Assembly: GCF_002284535.1 (NCBI RefSeq)
Contig: NZ_NPKH01000039.1
Span: 338,789 to 402,788 of the forward strand
DNA: 64,000 nucleotides
Direction: 5' to 3'
Origin: Mesorhizobium wenxiniae
Lineage (GTDB): Bacteria; Pseudomonadota; Alphaproteobacteria; Rhizobiales; Rhizobiaceae
A program made the position numbers and the translations under genes. The notes below the pieces were generated by a model, which did not search any database, was not told where the DNA came from, and saw only the letters and a program-made list of their open reading frames with translations. Shown here one piece after another: positions 1 through 7,819 of this stretch; positions within the stretch are counted from its first letter, which is position 1; every line of letters begins with the position of its first letter.

Positions 1-126
1 CTTGCCGTCCTTGCCCGCACTGATCGAAAGGCTAGGGCTCCGATCGTCATGCACCGGGCAGCGGGCCATCCATGTTGCGCCCGCGCGGTGCCCGCCAAGG
101 GCCTTGGCGATGGTTTCAGCGGTCAT
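1..126 (-). CDS. Toprim/CHC2-type primase-like protein, N-terminal part only
   Basis: The gene reads leftwards off the window, so only its first 42 codons are present. The ATG at 126 opens a frame containing TWMARCPVHDDRSPSLSI. The CPxHDD pattern is the zinc-ribbon start seen in CHC2/Toprim primase-like proteins of plasmids, phages and integrative elements, which prime or unwind DNA during element replication. It overlaps the end of the upstream 83-residue gene by 11 bp, so the two are probably translated together. The catalytic Toprim part lies outside the window and cannot be checked. The family call rests on the zinc-binding motif and the neighbours (DUF5659, ImmA/IrrE, XRE), which are common in rhizobial mobile elements. 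Confidence 0.72.
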   Translation of the reverse strand, partial: MTAETIAKALGGHRAGATWMARCPVHDDRSPSLSISAGKDGK

Positions 127-367
127 GGCGCACCTCGCCATCGTTCTTGGCGGGCGCAACGGCGTCATTGGCGGCAGCAAGCCTTTCGGCTCGCGACCAT
201 TCGGCGAGCACGTCGAAGAAGCCGGTGACATCGTGCATGATCTGGCGGGCGTCCTCGTCGGTGAGGTCGCGCGCGATGCGCGATTGCCAGAGTTGCCGGG
301 TGCGGGCGATCTGCTTGTCCGTGTCATTGTCGTTAGCAGCGTCGAGACGTTTCATCGAAGACCTCAC
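116..367 (-). CDS. Small hypothetical protein of a mobile-element module
   Basis: This 83-residue, charged protein has no signal peptide or membrane segment. It is rich in Asp, Arg and Ala, with a probably helical middle (ARQIMHDVTGFFDVLAEW). A second in-frame ATG lies four codons in (355) and may be the true start. Its stop codon overlaps the start of the primase-like gene. I do not recognise the family. The tight packing with primase-like, DUF5659 and ImmA/XRE genes suggests an accessory protein of an integrative element or plasmid-derived region. Coding status is supported by the overlap arrangement and a protein-like composition. Confidence 0.6.
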   Translation of the reverse strand: MRSSMKRLDAANDNDTDKQIARTRQLWQSRIARDLTDEDARQIMHDVTGFFDVLAEWSRAERLAAANDAVAPAKNDGEVRHDR

Positions 368-500
368 GGGCGGTTCCGCCGCTCCGTGCTCCTGGCCTCC
401 GGTCTCGGAATCCCACCGATGACGCTGGACCCAAAGGGATTTGCATCTTCAGGCGTCCCCGTCTCAGGGATCGCCGGTCGCTCTTGTGTCTTCGACCGCC

Positions 501-722
501 TTAGCGGGGCACCTCGTCCTCGGGGATCGTGAACTTATGGCTTTTGCCTGCCCGGATCACGAGCTGGCGCTTGCCGCCGTTGGCGACCTCGCAGGCGATC
601 GAATAGTCGAAGAAGCCGTGCTTGAGGCCATCGACGACAAGCCCTTCGAGCCGGTCGAGGGCTTCGCCGACCTGGCCGGCCTTGGCGCGCTGGAACGGCG
701 GGGTGGTTTGCGGTTCAGCCAT
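501..722 (-). CDS. Small hypothetical protein, mobile-element module
   Basis: This 73-residue protein begins MAEPQTTPPF. It has a helical N-terminal half (VGEALDRLEGLVVDGLKHGFFDYSIACE) and a strand-rich end (GKRQLVIRAGKSHKFTIPEDEVPR). The start codon overlaps the true-frame stop of the preceding DUF5659 gene (ATGGCTGA arrangement), so translation is probably coupled. I recognise no domain. The protein is cytoplasmic by composition. Its neighbours suggest an accessory role in an integrative element; nothing more can be said from the sequence. Confidence 0.62.
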   Translation of the reverse strand: MAEPQTTPPFQRAKAGQVGEALDRLEGLVVDGLKHGFFDYSIACEVANGGKRQLVIRAGKSHKFTIPEDEVPR

Positions 723-985
723 TGTGCAGCAATCCCTTCATGTCCTTGATGGTGGCGGCGAAGGCCAAGGGCCGAACGCTGGTCTCGTCGCCATAAAAGG
801 CCCATCACATCGGCGCGCCGGGTGGCGCGATCCCGAAAGACGAACACCTTGTGCCGTCCCTCGTCGCGAAGGTTCACAAGCTCGTAACCGGCACAGCGCA
901 GGAAGCAGGCGAGATAGAAATCGCGCGTCTCGAACGCGGCGCCTGCTCGCTTCGGTTCCTCGCGGATTGCTCGTTCAGTTGACAC
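715..985 (-). pseudogene. DUF5659-like protein with a one-base frameshift
   Basis: From the ATG at 985 the protein reads MSTERAIREE, then ETRDFYLACFLRCAGYELVN and KVFVFRDRATRRADVMG, like DUF5659 proteins of mobile elements. At about 798-804 the frame changes: the family-like end (FYGDETSVRPLAFAATIKDM, then KGLLHNG and a stop at 715-717) is in the next frame. Removing one base from the GGGCC/TTTT junction restores about 89 residues and places the stop over the start of the next gene, exactly as in an intact coupled operon. Without the correction the frame runs on to 557 with low-complexity shadow sequence. This is either a sequencing error or a recent inactivation; the intact neighbouring overlap favours error or very recent decay. 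Confidence 0.7.
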
Positions 986-1013
986 TTGACGGTCTCCTCA
1001 AAAAAAAAGGGGT

Positions 1014-1784
1014 TCACGAGCCATCGGACAGAAGCCGCTGAAGCGGCACCGTCCGGTGCAGCAGCCCGAGCTTTTCGAGCCGGATGCGCATGGCGATCGG
1101 CGAAACGAGGAATTTCTCGGCGAAGGGCTTGGCGAAGCTATCGAGCGCCTGATCTTCACCTTCCCTTATCCTGGCATCGCCAACACGGCAGTTCAGGCGG
1201 GCGATCTGGACGAAGGGGTGGTCGATCGGTTCGGAAGGCTGAAGAACCCGCTGCTTGCGGTCGGGGAATGCTTCGTCCCAGGCGGCGAAGACCAGCTTGC
1301 GCGGCATCAGCACGCAGGAAGCATAGAGGTCGGCCTGCAATTCGATCCGCGCCTTGGCCTGGCTGGATCGGCAGATCACGCTCGGCGGCGCGTTGGCATC
1401 GAGGAGCGAGGTCTGCGCCGGGTCCTTGCTGAACAGCCCGCGATGCAGGCGCCAGTGGCCGACCTCATGGGCGGCCGTGTAGCGATAGCGCCCTTCCCTG
1501 GCCCAATTGGCGTCGGGATCAAGGCTTTCGTCGATCACGATCCGCTTCTCCTCGAAGAAGATGGCGCCGAGGATGTCGGAATCGAACCCGATGCTACGCG
1601 GCACGCCGAACAGCCGGTGCGTGTCGTCGAACTCGATACCGATCTTCAGGTGCTTCTCGATGATGTCGTCTATCGCGATCGGCGCTTCGATCACGACGCC
1701 GCGCGCATGGGCATATTCGGCGAGTAGCGCCTGCGCGTCCTTTTCGATCGCCTCATCGGGCACATAGGAAACGAACTTGGTCAT
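1014..1784 (-). CDS. ImmA/IrrE-family metallopeptidase
   Basis: This 256-residue protein carries the zinc-protease motif HEVGH inside YTAAHEVGHWRLHRGLF at about residues 105-122, with a helical N-terminus and a region matching ImmA/IrrE proteases (DUF955). In ICEBs1 of Bacillus such a protease cleaves the partner XRE repressor and triggers element excision; in Deinococcus the relative IrrE controls the radiation response. The XRE gene lies 53 bp upstream on the same strand, so the pair is an ImmR/ImmA-like switch. Another family-typical feature is an Arg/Leu-rich C-terminal helical segment with FLVSPIAMRIRLEKLGLL. The cleavage of this particular repressor is inferred from gene order. Confidence 0.88.
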   Translation of the reverse strand: MTKFVSYVPDEAIEKDAQALLAEYAHARGVVIEAPIAIDDIIEKHLKIGIEFDDTHRLFGVPRSIGFDSDILGAIFFEEKRIVIDESLDPDANWAREGRYRYTAAHEVGHWRLHRGLFSKDPAQTSLLDANAPPSVICRSSQAKARIELQADLYASCVLMPRKLVFAAWDEAFPDRKQRVLQPSEPIDHPFVQIARLNCRVGDARIREGEDQALDSFAKPFAEKFLVSPIAMRIRLEKLGLLHRTVPLQRLLSDGS

Positions 1785-1837
1785 TGATCGCCGATCCTCA
1801 TCTGCATCTTCGAAACCGCCATCGCCTGATCAGGCGC

Positions 1838-2185
1838 TCACTTGTCCTTCGCCTTCTGCGCGTTGCGGGCCAGCCGGGCGATGTCTTCCGTCGTCAATCC
1901 CTTTGTGGTCCGAAGCAGCGCCGCCAGTTCCACCGGGTGGCGCTTGATGATGTCCGACAGGTCGGTCGACACGCGGCCCGCCCGCGCCAGCAACTCGTCC
2001 ACATCGCAGTCGATGATCTGCGCAAGCGCCTTGACCTTGTCCTCGGCCGGCGGCGCGAACTCGTCGCGCTCCACCTTCGACAGATAGGTCGGGCTCACCC
2101 CGATCATCTTCGCCATTTCCCGCAAGCCGATGTCCTTCGCCTCACGCGCGCGGCGAACGAACTCGCCGAACTTCTCCCCTGACAT
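1838..2185 (-). CDS. XRE-family transcriptional repressor paired with ImmA/IrrE protease
   Basis: This 115-residue protein has an N-terminal helix-turn-helix at about residues 5-60 (GLREMAKMIGVSPTYLSKVE) followed by a short C-terminal helical tail. The ATG at 2185 is chosen because GGGAGAG stands 6 bp upstream; a GTG at 2218 would add 11 residues without a good ribosome site. It precedes the ImmA/IrrE gene, and such pairs control mobile elements. The protein presumably represses its own promoter in the 2186-2400 gap, which also holds the promoter of the divergent large gene. The repressor role is inferred from family and order. Confidence 0.88.
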   Translation of the reverse strand: MSGEKFGEFVRRAREAKDIGLREMAKMIGVSPTYLSKVERDEFAPPAEDKVKALAQIIDCDVDELLARAGRVSTDLSDIIKRHPVELAALLRTTKGLTTEDIARLARNAQKAKDK

Positions 2186-2413
2186 GCCAGTCTCTCCCGT
2201 CCAGTGTTTATGAACCACTTTACAGAGATATCGCCGATTCGCGCCGAGCCGTCAACTGATACCTAAACACTTCCGGTGAATGGCGCTTCAGGCGGCGAGC
2301 CGAAGCTCGCGAACGCCCTGAAAAGTACGTAAAGTTGCGCCCCTCGCCATGGGATTGATTTTAGGTCAATCTCCTCCGAAGCCTCGGAGCAGGCCACCGC
2401 AATGAGGAGAAAC

Positions 2414-4525
2414 ATGGACAGCGTGACCGTTGCATTCGAGTTGATGCGACTTGAGCTCGATGCTGAGGTCGAGAACTTGAATGCTCTGGGAGTAAGTCGC
2501 TTTCGCGAAGCGGAGTCACATCAAATGGAGTCCGACAAAGAACCAACTTCGGTCGAGGAAGCCCTAGATGTTTATTGGGTGGACAAATCCATTGCCGGGC
2601 ACGTTCCAAACTATGCCGGGTTTGAGGAATGGATCGCGCGACGGTTCGAAGCACTATGCTCAAGAACACCGCTGCCGCTCCATGCGGGTCGGACTTCCTA
2701 CGCAGAGCTCCCGCATGATTTGCTTAACGCCGCGAAAGCAGGAGGCGTGCAAATTATGCCGGACGGAGCAGCGCCCGATCCAGCCCGCTTTGCCCAATGG
2801 GATGGCAAGCAGTCTAGATTAAAGAGGTTGAACAAGAGCAAGCTACTCTTGTCCTACTTCAAGCATACATCCCCACGATGGCGCGAAGTGCTGCTGTGCT
2901 TATCGAAAACCAATGTCTCGAGCGATTCTTTACTTCGTACATCGTCGCAATCTGAGCATCGGGCCGCGTTCTTCCATGCTATTGCCCACGGAGATCAGCA
3001 CACTGCGTATAAACTTGTCGGGCGTCTGCGTGAGGAAGCGCATGACACTGGCGAGGTGGCATTTCTGGAAGCGACCGCGTCCTTTCATTCAAATCGTTTT
3101 GAGGAAGCAATCACACTAGCGCGAGAGGTGCCGGATAATGCAATCGATTGGCCTCGTGCTTTCATGCTGTTGCTTGAGTCGCAAGCCTACCTGGGGGAGT
3201 TTGGGCCAATCGAATTCGAACTGGGCGCCCATTCGGACTTCCTGTTTCCGGAGTGCTTCATTCGCTACCTATGTCAAATCACGGTCGAGAACAGTCCCTC
3301 GCCACGCGTTGCTCTCGAACGAGCTTCGACCATCATTCAAAACACGGTCGGTCTTTTGCAACCCGGCCCAGGCGTGTTCCAGATGTGGAATCGTCATAGC
3401 TGCCAGCTCGCTGTTCGGTTCGTGGAGCGACTGCGTGATGCAAGCGTAGCCGACGCTGCGCAAATTCAAACTGGGACAGCCGGTTCGGCTTACGAGGAGT
3501 TGGAAAATTCCTTGTCATTCACCCAAATTCAATGCGCGCTAGTGCTGGACGGAGATTTGTTGGCGAGACTGGCTCGAGAAAGCAGCGAAGACGCCTATAA
3601 AGAGATCGTGAAGCGCTTGATGAACTACGGGGCGCCCGGGCGAGAGGAATACTTCCAAGCCATGGCCACGCAGTGGCGCATTGGGGATCGACAAGCTGTT
3701 TTGGAGAACGTGCTGGGGGCGCTCGATCACCTGGCTGAGGATTCATCTGCGGAAGCTCGCCAAGCCATAGTATGGGCCTACCAGGAAGCCAAGCTTAAGG
3801 ATCGTCATGACGACGCTGAGCGGCTTCGGAGAACGATATTAGATATTCCAGCACTTGCCGAAAGACTGCGCGACATCGAATCAACAACTGCAAATGATCG
3901 GTTGGAGCAAGACCTGTCTCCTATGGCGCGGGTTATTTTGCGCTCGGCAAAGTGGGACTTGAATCAAGCGTCAAATGAAGACCTCTTCTGGAAAGATTCC
4001 GGCATGATCTCGCTTGGGTTCTTTCGCATAATTGAGCTGGAATTCAACAGACGGGTCATGTTGCCTGCACTGCACAACGTGAATACCGACGACCTCGAAG
4101 CGAGCCTAGCCGCCCTAAAGTCAGGTGATGCTAGCCGGGCTACTAAGGACGCCGTCGCATTCTGGGAACGGATGCTGCCACAAATCCGGCGGAGTAAAAT
4201 GGAGAAAAAGGGACTGGAACTCGGCGCTCTTGAACTGCTGCTAGCGAAAAGTGCGAAGGCTACCGGGCCTGACATTGCAATCAAGTCACCCATTCACGCA
4301 GAAATTTTGCGACGCCTGACACCGGCTGGTGCCGATGCCTTCCAATCTGGTGCGTTGGCGCGCCTCCTCGATGCGACCGCTAGAGAGAGATTCAGAAACC
4401 CACCAGCGCATAGCCGTTACGTTCCGCTGCCTGTCGCGCGCGAGTGCAAGCAGCATGTGGAGAAGGTTCTAAGGCGACTAATCGAATTCACAATCGATCC
4501 AGAACGTATTCCAACTGTGCATTGA
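2414..4525 (+). CDS. Large protein of unknown function with a C-terminal HEPN-like Rx4H motif
   Basis: I do not recognise this 703-residue protein as a whole. The ATG at 2414 is preceded by GAGGAG at a good distance; an ATG at 2402 is less well placed. It is mostly alpha-helical and soluble, with repeat-like helical hairpins at about 180-300 (for example YKLVGRLREEAHDTGEVAFLE) resembling TPR or alpha-solenoid folds. Near the end, RNPPAH gives R661 and H666, followed by a long helix (ECKQHVEKVLRRLIEF). An Rx4-6H motif followed by a helix is the catalytic signature of HEPN ribonucleases common in toxins and phage-defence proteins. Base composition is less GC-rich than the rest of the window, and the gene stands alone, divergent from the XRE/ImmA pair. 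Both points suggest transferred cargo. The nuclease and defence roles are inference. Confidence 0.85.
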   Translation: MDSVTVAFELMRLELDAEVENLNALGVSRFREAESHQMESDKEPTSVEEALDVYWVDKSIAGHVPNYAGFEEWIARRFEALCSRTPLPLHAGRTSYAELPHDLLNAAKAGGVQIMPDGAAPDPARFAQWDGKQSRLKRLNKSKLLLSYFKHTSPRWREVLLCLSKTNVSSDSLLRTSSQSEHRAAFFHAIAHGDQHTAYKLVGRLREEAHDTGEVAFLEATASFHSNRFEEAITLAREVPDNAIDWPRAFMLLLESQAYLGEFGPIEFELGAHSDFLFPECFIRYLCQITVENSPSPRVALERASTIIQNTVGLLQPGPGVFQMWNRHSCQLAVRFVERLRDASVADAAQIQTGTAGSAYEELENSLSFTQIQCALVLDGDLLARLARESSEDAYKEIVKRLMNYGAPGREEYFQAMATQWRIGDRQAVLENVLGALDHLAEDSSAEARQAIVWAYQEAKLKDRHDDAERLRRTILDIPALAERLRDIESTTANDRLEQDLSPMARVILRSAKWDLNQASNEDLFWKDSGMISLGFFRIIELEFNRRVMLPALHNVNTDDLEASLAALKSGDASRATKDAVAFWERMLPQIRRSKMEKKGLELGALELLLAKSAKATGPDIAIKSPIHAEILRRLTPAGADAFQSGALARLLDATARERFRNPPAHSRYVPLPVARECKQHVEKVLRRLIEFTIDPERIPTVH

Positions 4526-4974
4526 TGTTCGGGGCCGCACGATTCCTTGACTTAACGCGCCACAGTCGCCCGGGCGGAGCAAGTTTCTTCGCCCGACTGC
4601 CCCTCGAAGGCATACCTACCGCCTAGACTAAACTGCGAAGCGCAACTCCCGGACATCCTCCAAAACCTGACGAAAAGCTGGCCGCGGCGCGAGGCACATG
4701 GTTCGATAAGTGTTCAGGAACGGCAGCCAAGAACTTCATGAATGAAAACAATCGGTTACGCAGCACCATCGCGACCGGTGCGTGTTGCATGGGTTTTCAC
4801 GTCCTGTAGCGCTCAACCCCTTGCTTTCCGGGCCTGTCTCGGTCCGTCCCTTGTTGTCATTGCAACATGACTGCAACACGGATCAGCCCATTTGTTCCCG
4901 CCATGTTCGCAGCAAAGAAAGCCCGCAACCGTGAGGCAGCGGGCTTGTTTGATTCGCCAGTTGGCCCCTGTGCA
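4526..4974. other. Intergenic region without a supportable gene
   Basis: There is no convincing coding frame. The stretch holds the 3' flank of the large unknown gene and, near its right end, the terminator of the minus-strand DUF1127 gene. Two TTGCAACA/CTGCAACA-like words occur near 4860-4876. No tRNA or direct-repeat attachment site could be identified by eye. Confidence 0.5.
4917..4946 (-). terminator. Rho-independent terminator of the DUF1127 gene
   Basis: An 8-bp perfect stem, AAGCCCGC (4919-4926) and GCGGGCTT (4939-4946), has a 12-nt loop. Read on the minus strand it is followed by TTTCTTTGC. It lies 28 bp beyond the stop of the minus-strand DUF1127 gene, in the correct orientation to end that transcript. 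Confidence 0.72.
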
Positions 4975-5223
4975 TTATTGGGACACAGATTCAGCGATCC
5001 TGGTGCGCTCGATCGTCGTGCCGGCCGCGCCTGCCTCCGCATGACGGATGGCGCGGCTTCGCAAAGCGCACATGATTTCGTCATGTGAGATGCCGATGTC
5101 GCCAAGAACGTCATCGGGTAAACGGCTCAACTGGTCCGTTGCCGACAAGAGAGCTTTTCGCTCGGCGCGGAGGCGTAACCACCTGCGAAATGGACCAATG
5201 GCGACAGCATGAATTATAACCAT
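4975..5223 (-). CDS. DUF1127 domain protein
   Basis: This 82-residue protein contains the DUF1127 signature LSRLPDDVLGDIGISHDEI at about residues 32-50, after a basic helix (RRWLRLRAERKALL). DUF1127 proteins are short Arg-rich proteins abundant in alphaproteobacteria; family members have been linked to RNA turnover and to phosphate and stress adaptation, and their mode of action differs between members. The tail after residue 55 is longer than in the roughly 47-residue minimal form. The gene stands alone and ends in a clear terminator. The target of this copy is unknown. Confidence 0.88.
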   Translation of the reverse strand: MVIIHAVAIGPFRRWLRLRAERKALLSATDQLSRLPDDVLGDIGISHDEIMCALRSRAIRHAEAGAAGTTIERTRIAESVSQ

Positions 5224-5315
5224 GATCAGATCGTCCCTTCATTGATCTGAATTGACCGGTACGGAACGGCGCGAACGGCACTCCGGGCGAGAGCGTCAGC
5301 CGTCCGCGAGGCAAG

Positions 5316-5477
5316 TTAGGCGTAGTGGTCGATGGATTGGTTTTGCCGCGGCGTGCTCATACGGCGGGCGGTGGCTGGCCCCGGGCCACGCATGTAATAA
5401 AGCTCCGGGCGGTAGCGCGGCGCGACGAATTTGCGAAACACCGCAGCAAGTTTTGTGACGGGAGCCAAGAATTTCAT
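5316..5477 (-). CDS. Small basic hypothetical protein
   Basis: This 53-residue frame begins MKFLAPVTKLAAVFRKFVAP and ends with NQSIDHYA. A purine-rich AAGGAAAGGGAAC lies just upstream of the ATG at 5477. It has an amphipathic basic N-terminal helix and Tyr/Arg-rich middle, similar in style to the many small DUF1127-associated proteins of rhizobia, but no family is recognised. It lies between the DUF1127 gene and the divergent Crp/Fnr gene. A longer upstream frame (to 5618 or 5691) has no ribosome site and would cross the palindrome at 5564-5579, so the short form is preferred. Confidence 0.6.
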   Translation of the reverse strand: MKFLAPVTKLAAVFRKFVAPRYRPELYYMRGPGPATARRMSTPRQNQSIDHYA

Positions 5478-5563
5478 GACTGTTCCCTTTCCTTCGCCGG
5501 CTTGCACACGAGCCGGCCGGCCTGACGTTGCAACAAGGATATGACAGTCGAACCAGGCTCGGC

Positions 5564-5579
5564 TGTGGGAATTCCCACA
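5564..5579. promoter_or_regulatory. Perfect 16-bp palindrome between divergent genes
   Basis: TGTGGGAATTCCCACA is a perfect inverted repeat located 86 bp upstream of the small minus-strand gene and 101 bp upstream of the Crp/Fnr start. Its position in a divergent promoter region suggests a dimeric regulator operator. It does not match the TTGAT-N4-ATCAA Fnr/FixK site, so the regulator is not assigned. Confidence 0.5.
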
Positions 5580-5679
5580 CCGGGGAAAACATTGGCAAAA
5601 TCCGCTCCCAGTTTGCATCCCGGAAAGCGGGGCCTGCGGCCATCAAATTTCCTTGGATAGGGAGTAAGGTGAAGTACAT

Positions 5680-6372
5680 TTGATTGAACAAGAGACCGTT
5701 GTGACAGGCTCTCTGGCCTTCATCTCAAGACTTTGCGATGCCGACCTCGCCGCGCTGACCAAACGGTGGCACGAGCGCAGCTATCGACACAACGAGCTAA
5801 TCATTTCCCACGGCGACACTGGTCGCGATGTCTTCTTCCTGCTGGAAGGACGGGCTCGCGTGACACTGGTTTCAGCGGACGGCAGGGAGATAGCGTATCG
5901 CGATGTCGAACCGGGTGACATTTTCGGGGAGCTCGGAGGCATTGACGGGATTGCACGCTCTGCCAGCGTAGTCGCGCTGGAGGCAACCCGCGCTGCACGG
6001 CTGTCCGGCACAGCATTCCGGGATATCGTGATGACCCACCCGACTTTCGCCTGGATGCTGCTTGAGCATCTGTCTGCCCAGCTCCGGCGCATGACCGAGC
6101 GGGTATTCGAATACAGCACTCTGGTCGTGCGAAAACGGCTGATCGTCGAGCTCCTGCATCGGGCGGAGAAAGCCGCACTCGTGGACGGCGAGGTGTCCAT
6201 AAGCCCGGCACCGACGCATTCCGAGCTGGCGGCAACGATGAGCACGCACAGGGAAGCGGTCTCGCGCGAAATGAGCGACCTCGCCAAGAGAGGCCTGATC
6301 GAAAAGCGCGGCAGCAGGTTATTGCTGCATGACGTCTCGGCACTACGGGCGCTGGTCGACAAGAAGGAATAA
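5680..6372 (+). CDS. Crp/Fnr-family transcriptional regulator
   Basis: This 230-residue protein has an N-terminal cyclic-nucleotide-binding jelly roll at about 15-130 (GDTGRDVFFLLEGRARVTL, then EPGDIFGELGGIDG). A long dimerisation helix follows, then a C-terminal winged HTH at about 160-220 (SELAATMSTHREAVSREMSD). No N-terminal cysteine cluster like that of Fnr is present, so it does not look like an iron-sulphur oxygen sensor. The start is a TTG at 5680 preceded by GGAGTAAGGTGAAG; no in-frame ATG lies near the domain start. FGELGG resembles the ligand loop of CRP, but cAMP binding is unproved. The gene stands alone. Confidence 0.88.
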   Translation: MIEQETVVTGSLAFISRLCDADLAALTKRWHERSYRHNELIISHGDTGRDVFFLLEGRARVTLVSADGREIAYRDVEPGDIFGELGGIDGIARSASVVALEATRAARLSGTAFRDIVMTHPTFAWMLLEHLSAQLRRMTERVFEYSTLVVRKRLIVELLHRAEKAALVDGEVSISPAPTHSELAATMSTHREAVSREMSDLAKRGLIEKRGSRLLLHDVSALRALVDKKE

Positions 6373-6427
6373 CGAAGGCTGTCGCTGCGGCGGGGGGCAC
6401 CGCACGTTTCATACTCCTCGGCCGCAA

Positions 6428-6649
6428 GTGATTCGCGCAGCCCGCGCCTTGGCTGACATGGACCAAGGGACGCTTGCGAAGCGTGCCGGAATCAACATCA
6501 ACACGGTAAGCGCCATGGAGAAGAAAGGCGCCGAAGGGCTCACGAGTGGCCTTGATAAGGTGCGCGCCGTGATGACCGTGTTGGAGGCCGAGGGCATCGA
6601 GTTTCTGAATCACGGAAGCCCGGGTGTCCGACTGAAGGCGAAGCCGTGA
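6428..6649 (+). CDS. Small XRE-family helix-turn-helix protein
   Basis: A GTG at 6428 starts a 73-residue protein. It consists almost only of an HTH (VIRAARALADMDQGTLAKRA, then INTVSAMEK) and a tail with VLEAEGIEFLNHGSPGVRL. The ARALADMDQ...LEAEGIEFL layout is common in rhizobial small XRE proteins. The open frame extends upstream to 6329, but that part is low-complexity and unlike the family. No strong ribosome site is seen. It lies 55 bp after the Crp/Fnr gene. The DNA target is unknown. Confidence 0.72.
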   Translation: MIRAARALADMDQGTLAKRAGININTVSAMEKKGAEGLTSGLDKVRAVMTVLEAEGIEFLNHGSPGVRLKAKP

Positions 6650-7150
6650 TCGGGGATGATCTGGAGGCCCAAGGGCTTTCCTACCGAAAGGCGCGGCGGA
6701 GTAGTGCGCCCTTGCGAAGGCGAGCTACGGGGGGTCATCACTTATCGAGCGGTGATCGGTGAAAGCTTACGAAGGACGGAGTTCGCGTACTATTTCGGGG
6801 AACACGGGAAGCTTGCCGGTGAAGGGCGTGATCTTCTCCCAATTCCAATCTTGGTAGGCTTGCGTTCAACATAAGACCAGCAATAGCCGCGGTGGGAGCG
6901 GCCATGTGACCATCCGTCTCAAAGATCGGGTTTCCAGTTGCCGATGCACGGCCTCGGGAAGGAGCTTGGAACGCGTTTGGTCGAGAAGATCAAAAAGGGC
7001 TTGGGGCTTCTTCGGCCTGCGTGAACTTCCGAACCACTTAGCGCCTACGCTAATCAAGGCGCTCCGGAAGATCTGGGAATCCGGCAACCCAGTCCATCGC
7101 CCGTCGCCGCCTCCACTCTGTCAAACAGCGTGCGAACTCGGCTTGCGCCT
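6650..7150. other. Gene-poor stretch beside a recombinase gene
   Basis: Short frames exist on both strands (for example 6656-6874 +), but none has a recognisable motif or start context. A short run, HGLGKELGTRLVEKIKKGLG, is readable on the plus strand near 6944-7003 and could be debris of an older gene. The stretch ends at the stop of the serine recombinase. Confidence 0.4.
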
Positions 7151-7819
7151 TCAGACCGCGCTACGCTTTAAGATATCACTGATCTGCGTTGCCGCCCATG
7201 TGCCACCGCGAGCCGTAGGGATTCCACGCGCATTGAGAGCGGCGGCCGTTTTCCGCATGGATGCACCTGTTGCCTGAATTTCTCTGATGATGGGCAGTAC
7301 GTTGGCTGCGAAGTCTTTGGCAATGGCCGTACGGCGCTCTGCAGCCGCTTCCTGAGCCTGGCGGATCCGCGGATTACCAAGCCGAACGCCACGGGCCTTA
7401 ACGGCTGCGAGCGCGTCTTTCGTGCGCTGTGAAATCATGGCGCGTTCCTGTTCCGCAACGGCTGCATAGATGTGCAGCATGAAAGGCGACACGTCCGCGC
7501 CCAGCTCCGCGACAATGAACGGCGTCCGCTTCGCCATGAGAGCCGAGATAAAGGCCACATCCCGGGACAGGCGATCGAGCTTGGCGACGACGACCGCGCA
7601 ATCATTGCGCTTGGCTTCCGACAATGCCGCAGCGAGTTGGGGGCGTTTGTTCAAAGCATCCGCGCCTTTGCCTGTCTCGACTTCCTGAAATTCGGCGATC
7701 AGCTCTAAGCCTTCGGCCTCAGCGAATTTCGCAATCCCCACCCGCTGCGCTTCGAGACCCAGGCCAGACTTGCCCTGCTTTGCTGTCGAAACGCGGACAT
7801 AAGCGACGGCCCGTTTCAT
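7151..7819 (-). CDS. Serine recombinase (resolvase/invertase family)
   Basis: This 222-residue protein has an N-terminal catalytic domain with the nucleophile serine in AYVRVSTAKQGKSGLGLEAQ and the arginine-rich motif KLDRLSRDVAF at about residue 68. It ends in a short HTH-like region (TAAALNARGIPTARGGTWAA) that would bind recombination-site DNA. The AGGGA sequence before the ATG at 7819 supports this start rather than 7852. Length and layout match small resolvases and invertases that resolve cointegrates or flip DNA segments, not large phage integrases. No inverted or direct crossover sites were recognised beside it. It probably marks a mobile-element scar. Confidence 0.93.
   Translation of the reverse strand: MKRAVAYVRVSTAKQGKSGLGLEAQRVGIAKFAEAEGLELIAEFQEVETGKGADALNKRPQLAAALSEAKRNDCAVVVAKLDRLSRDVAFISALMAKRTPFIVAELGADVSPFMLHIYAAVAEQERAMISQRTKDALAAVKARGVRLGNPRIRQAQEAAAERRTAIAKDFAANVLPIIREIQATGASMRKTAAALNARGIPTARGGTWAATQISDILKRSAV

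Noticed and set aside
4860..4876. Attachment site formed by CATTGCAACA and similar CTGCAACA
   Set aside because: The words are short and not a clear direct repeat; no tRNA or integrase lies beside them.
6656..6874. Open frame of 72 codons after the small XRE gene
   Set aside because: No ribosome site, no motif and a composition unlike neighbouring proteins.
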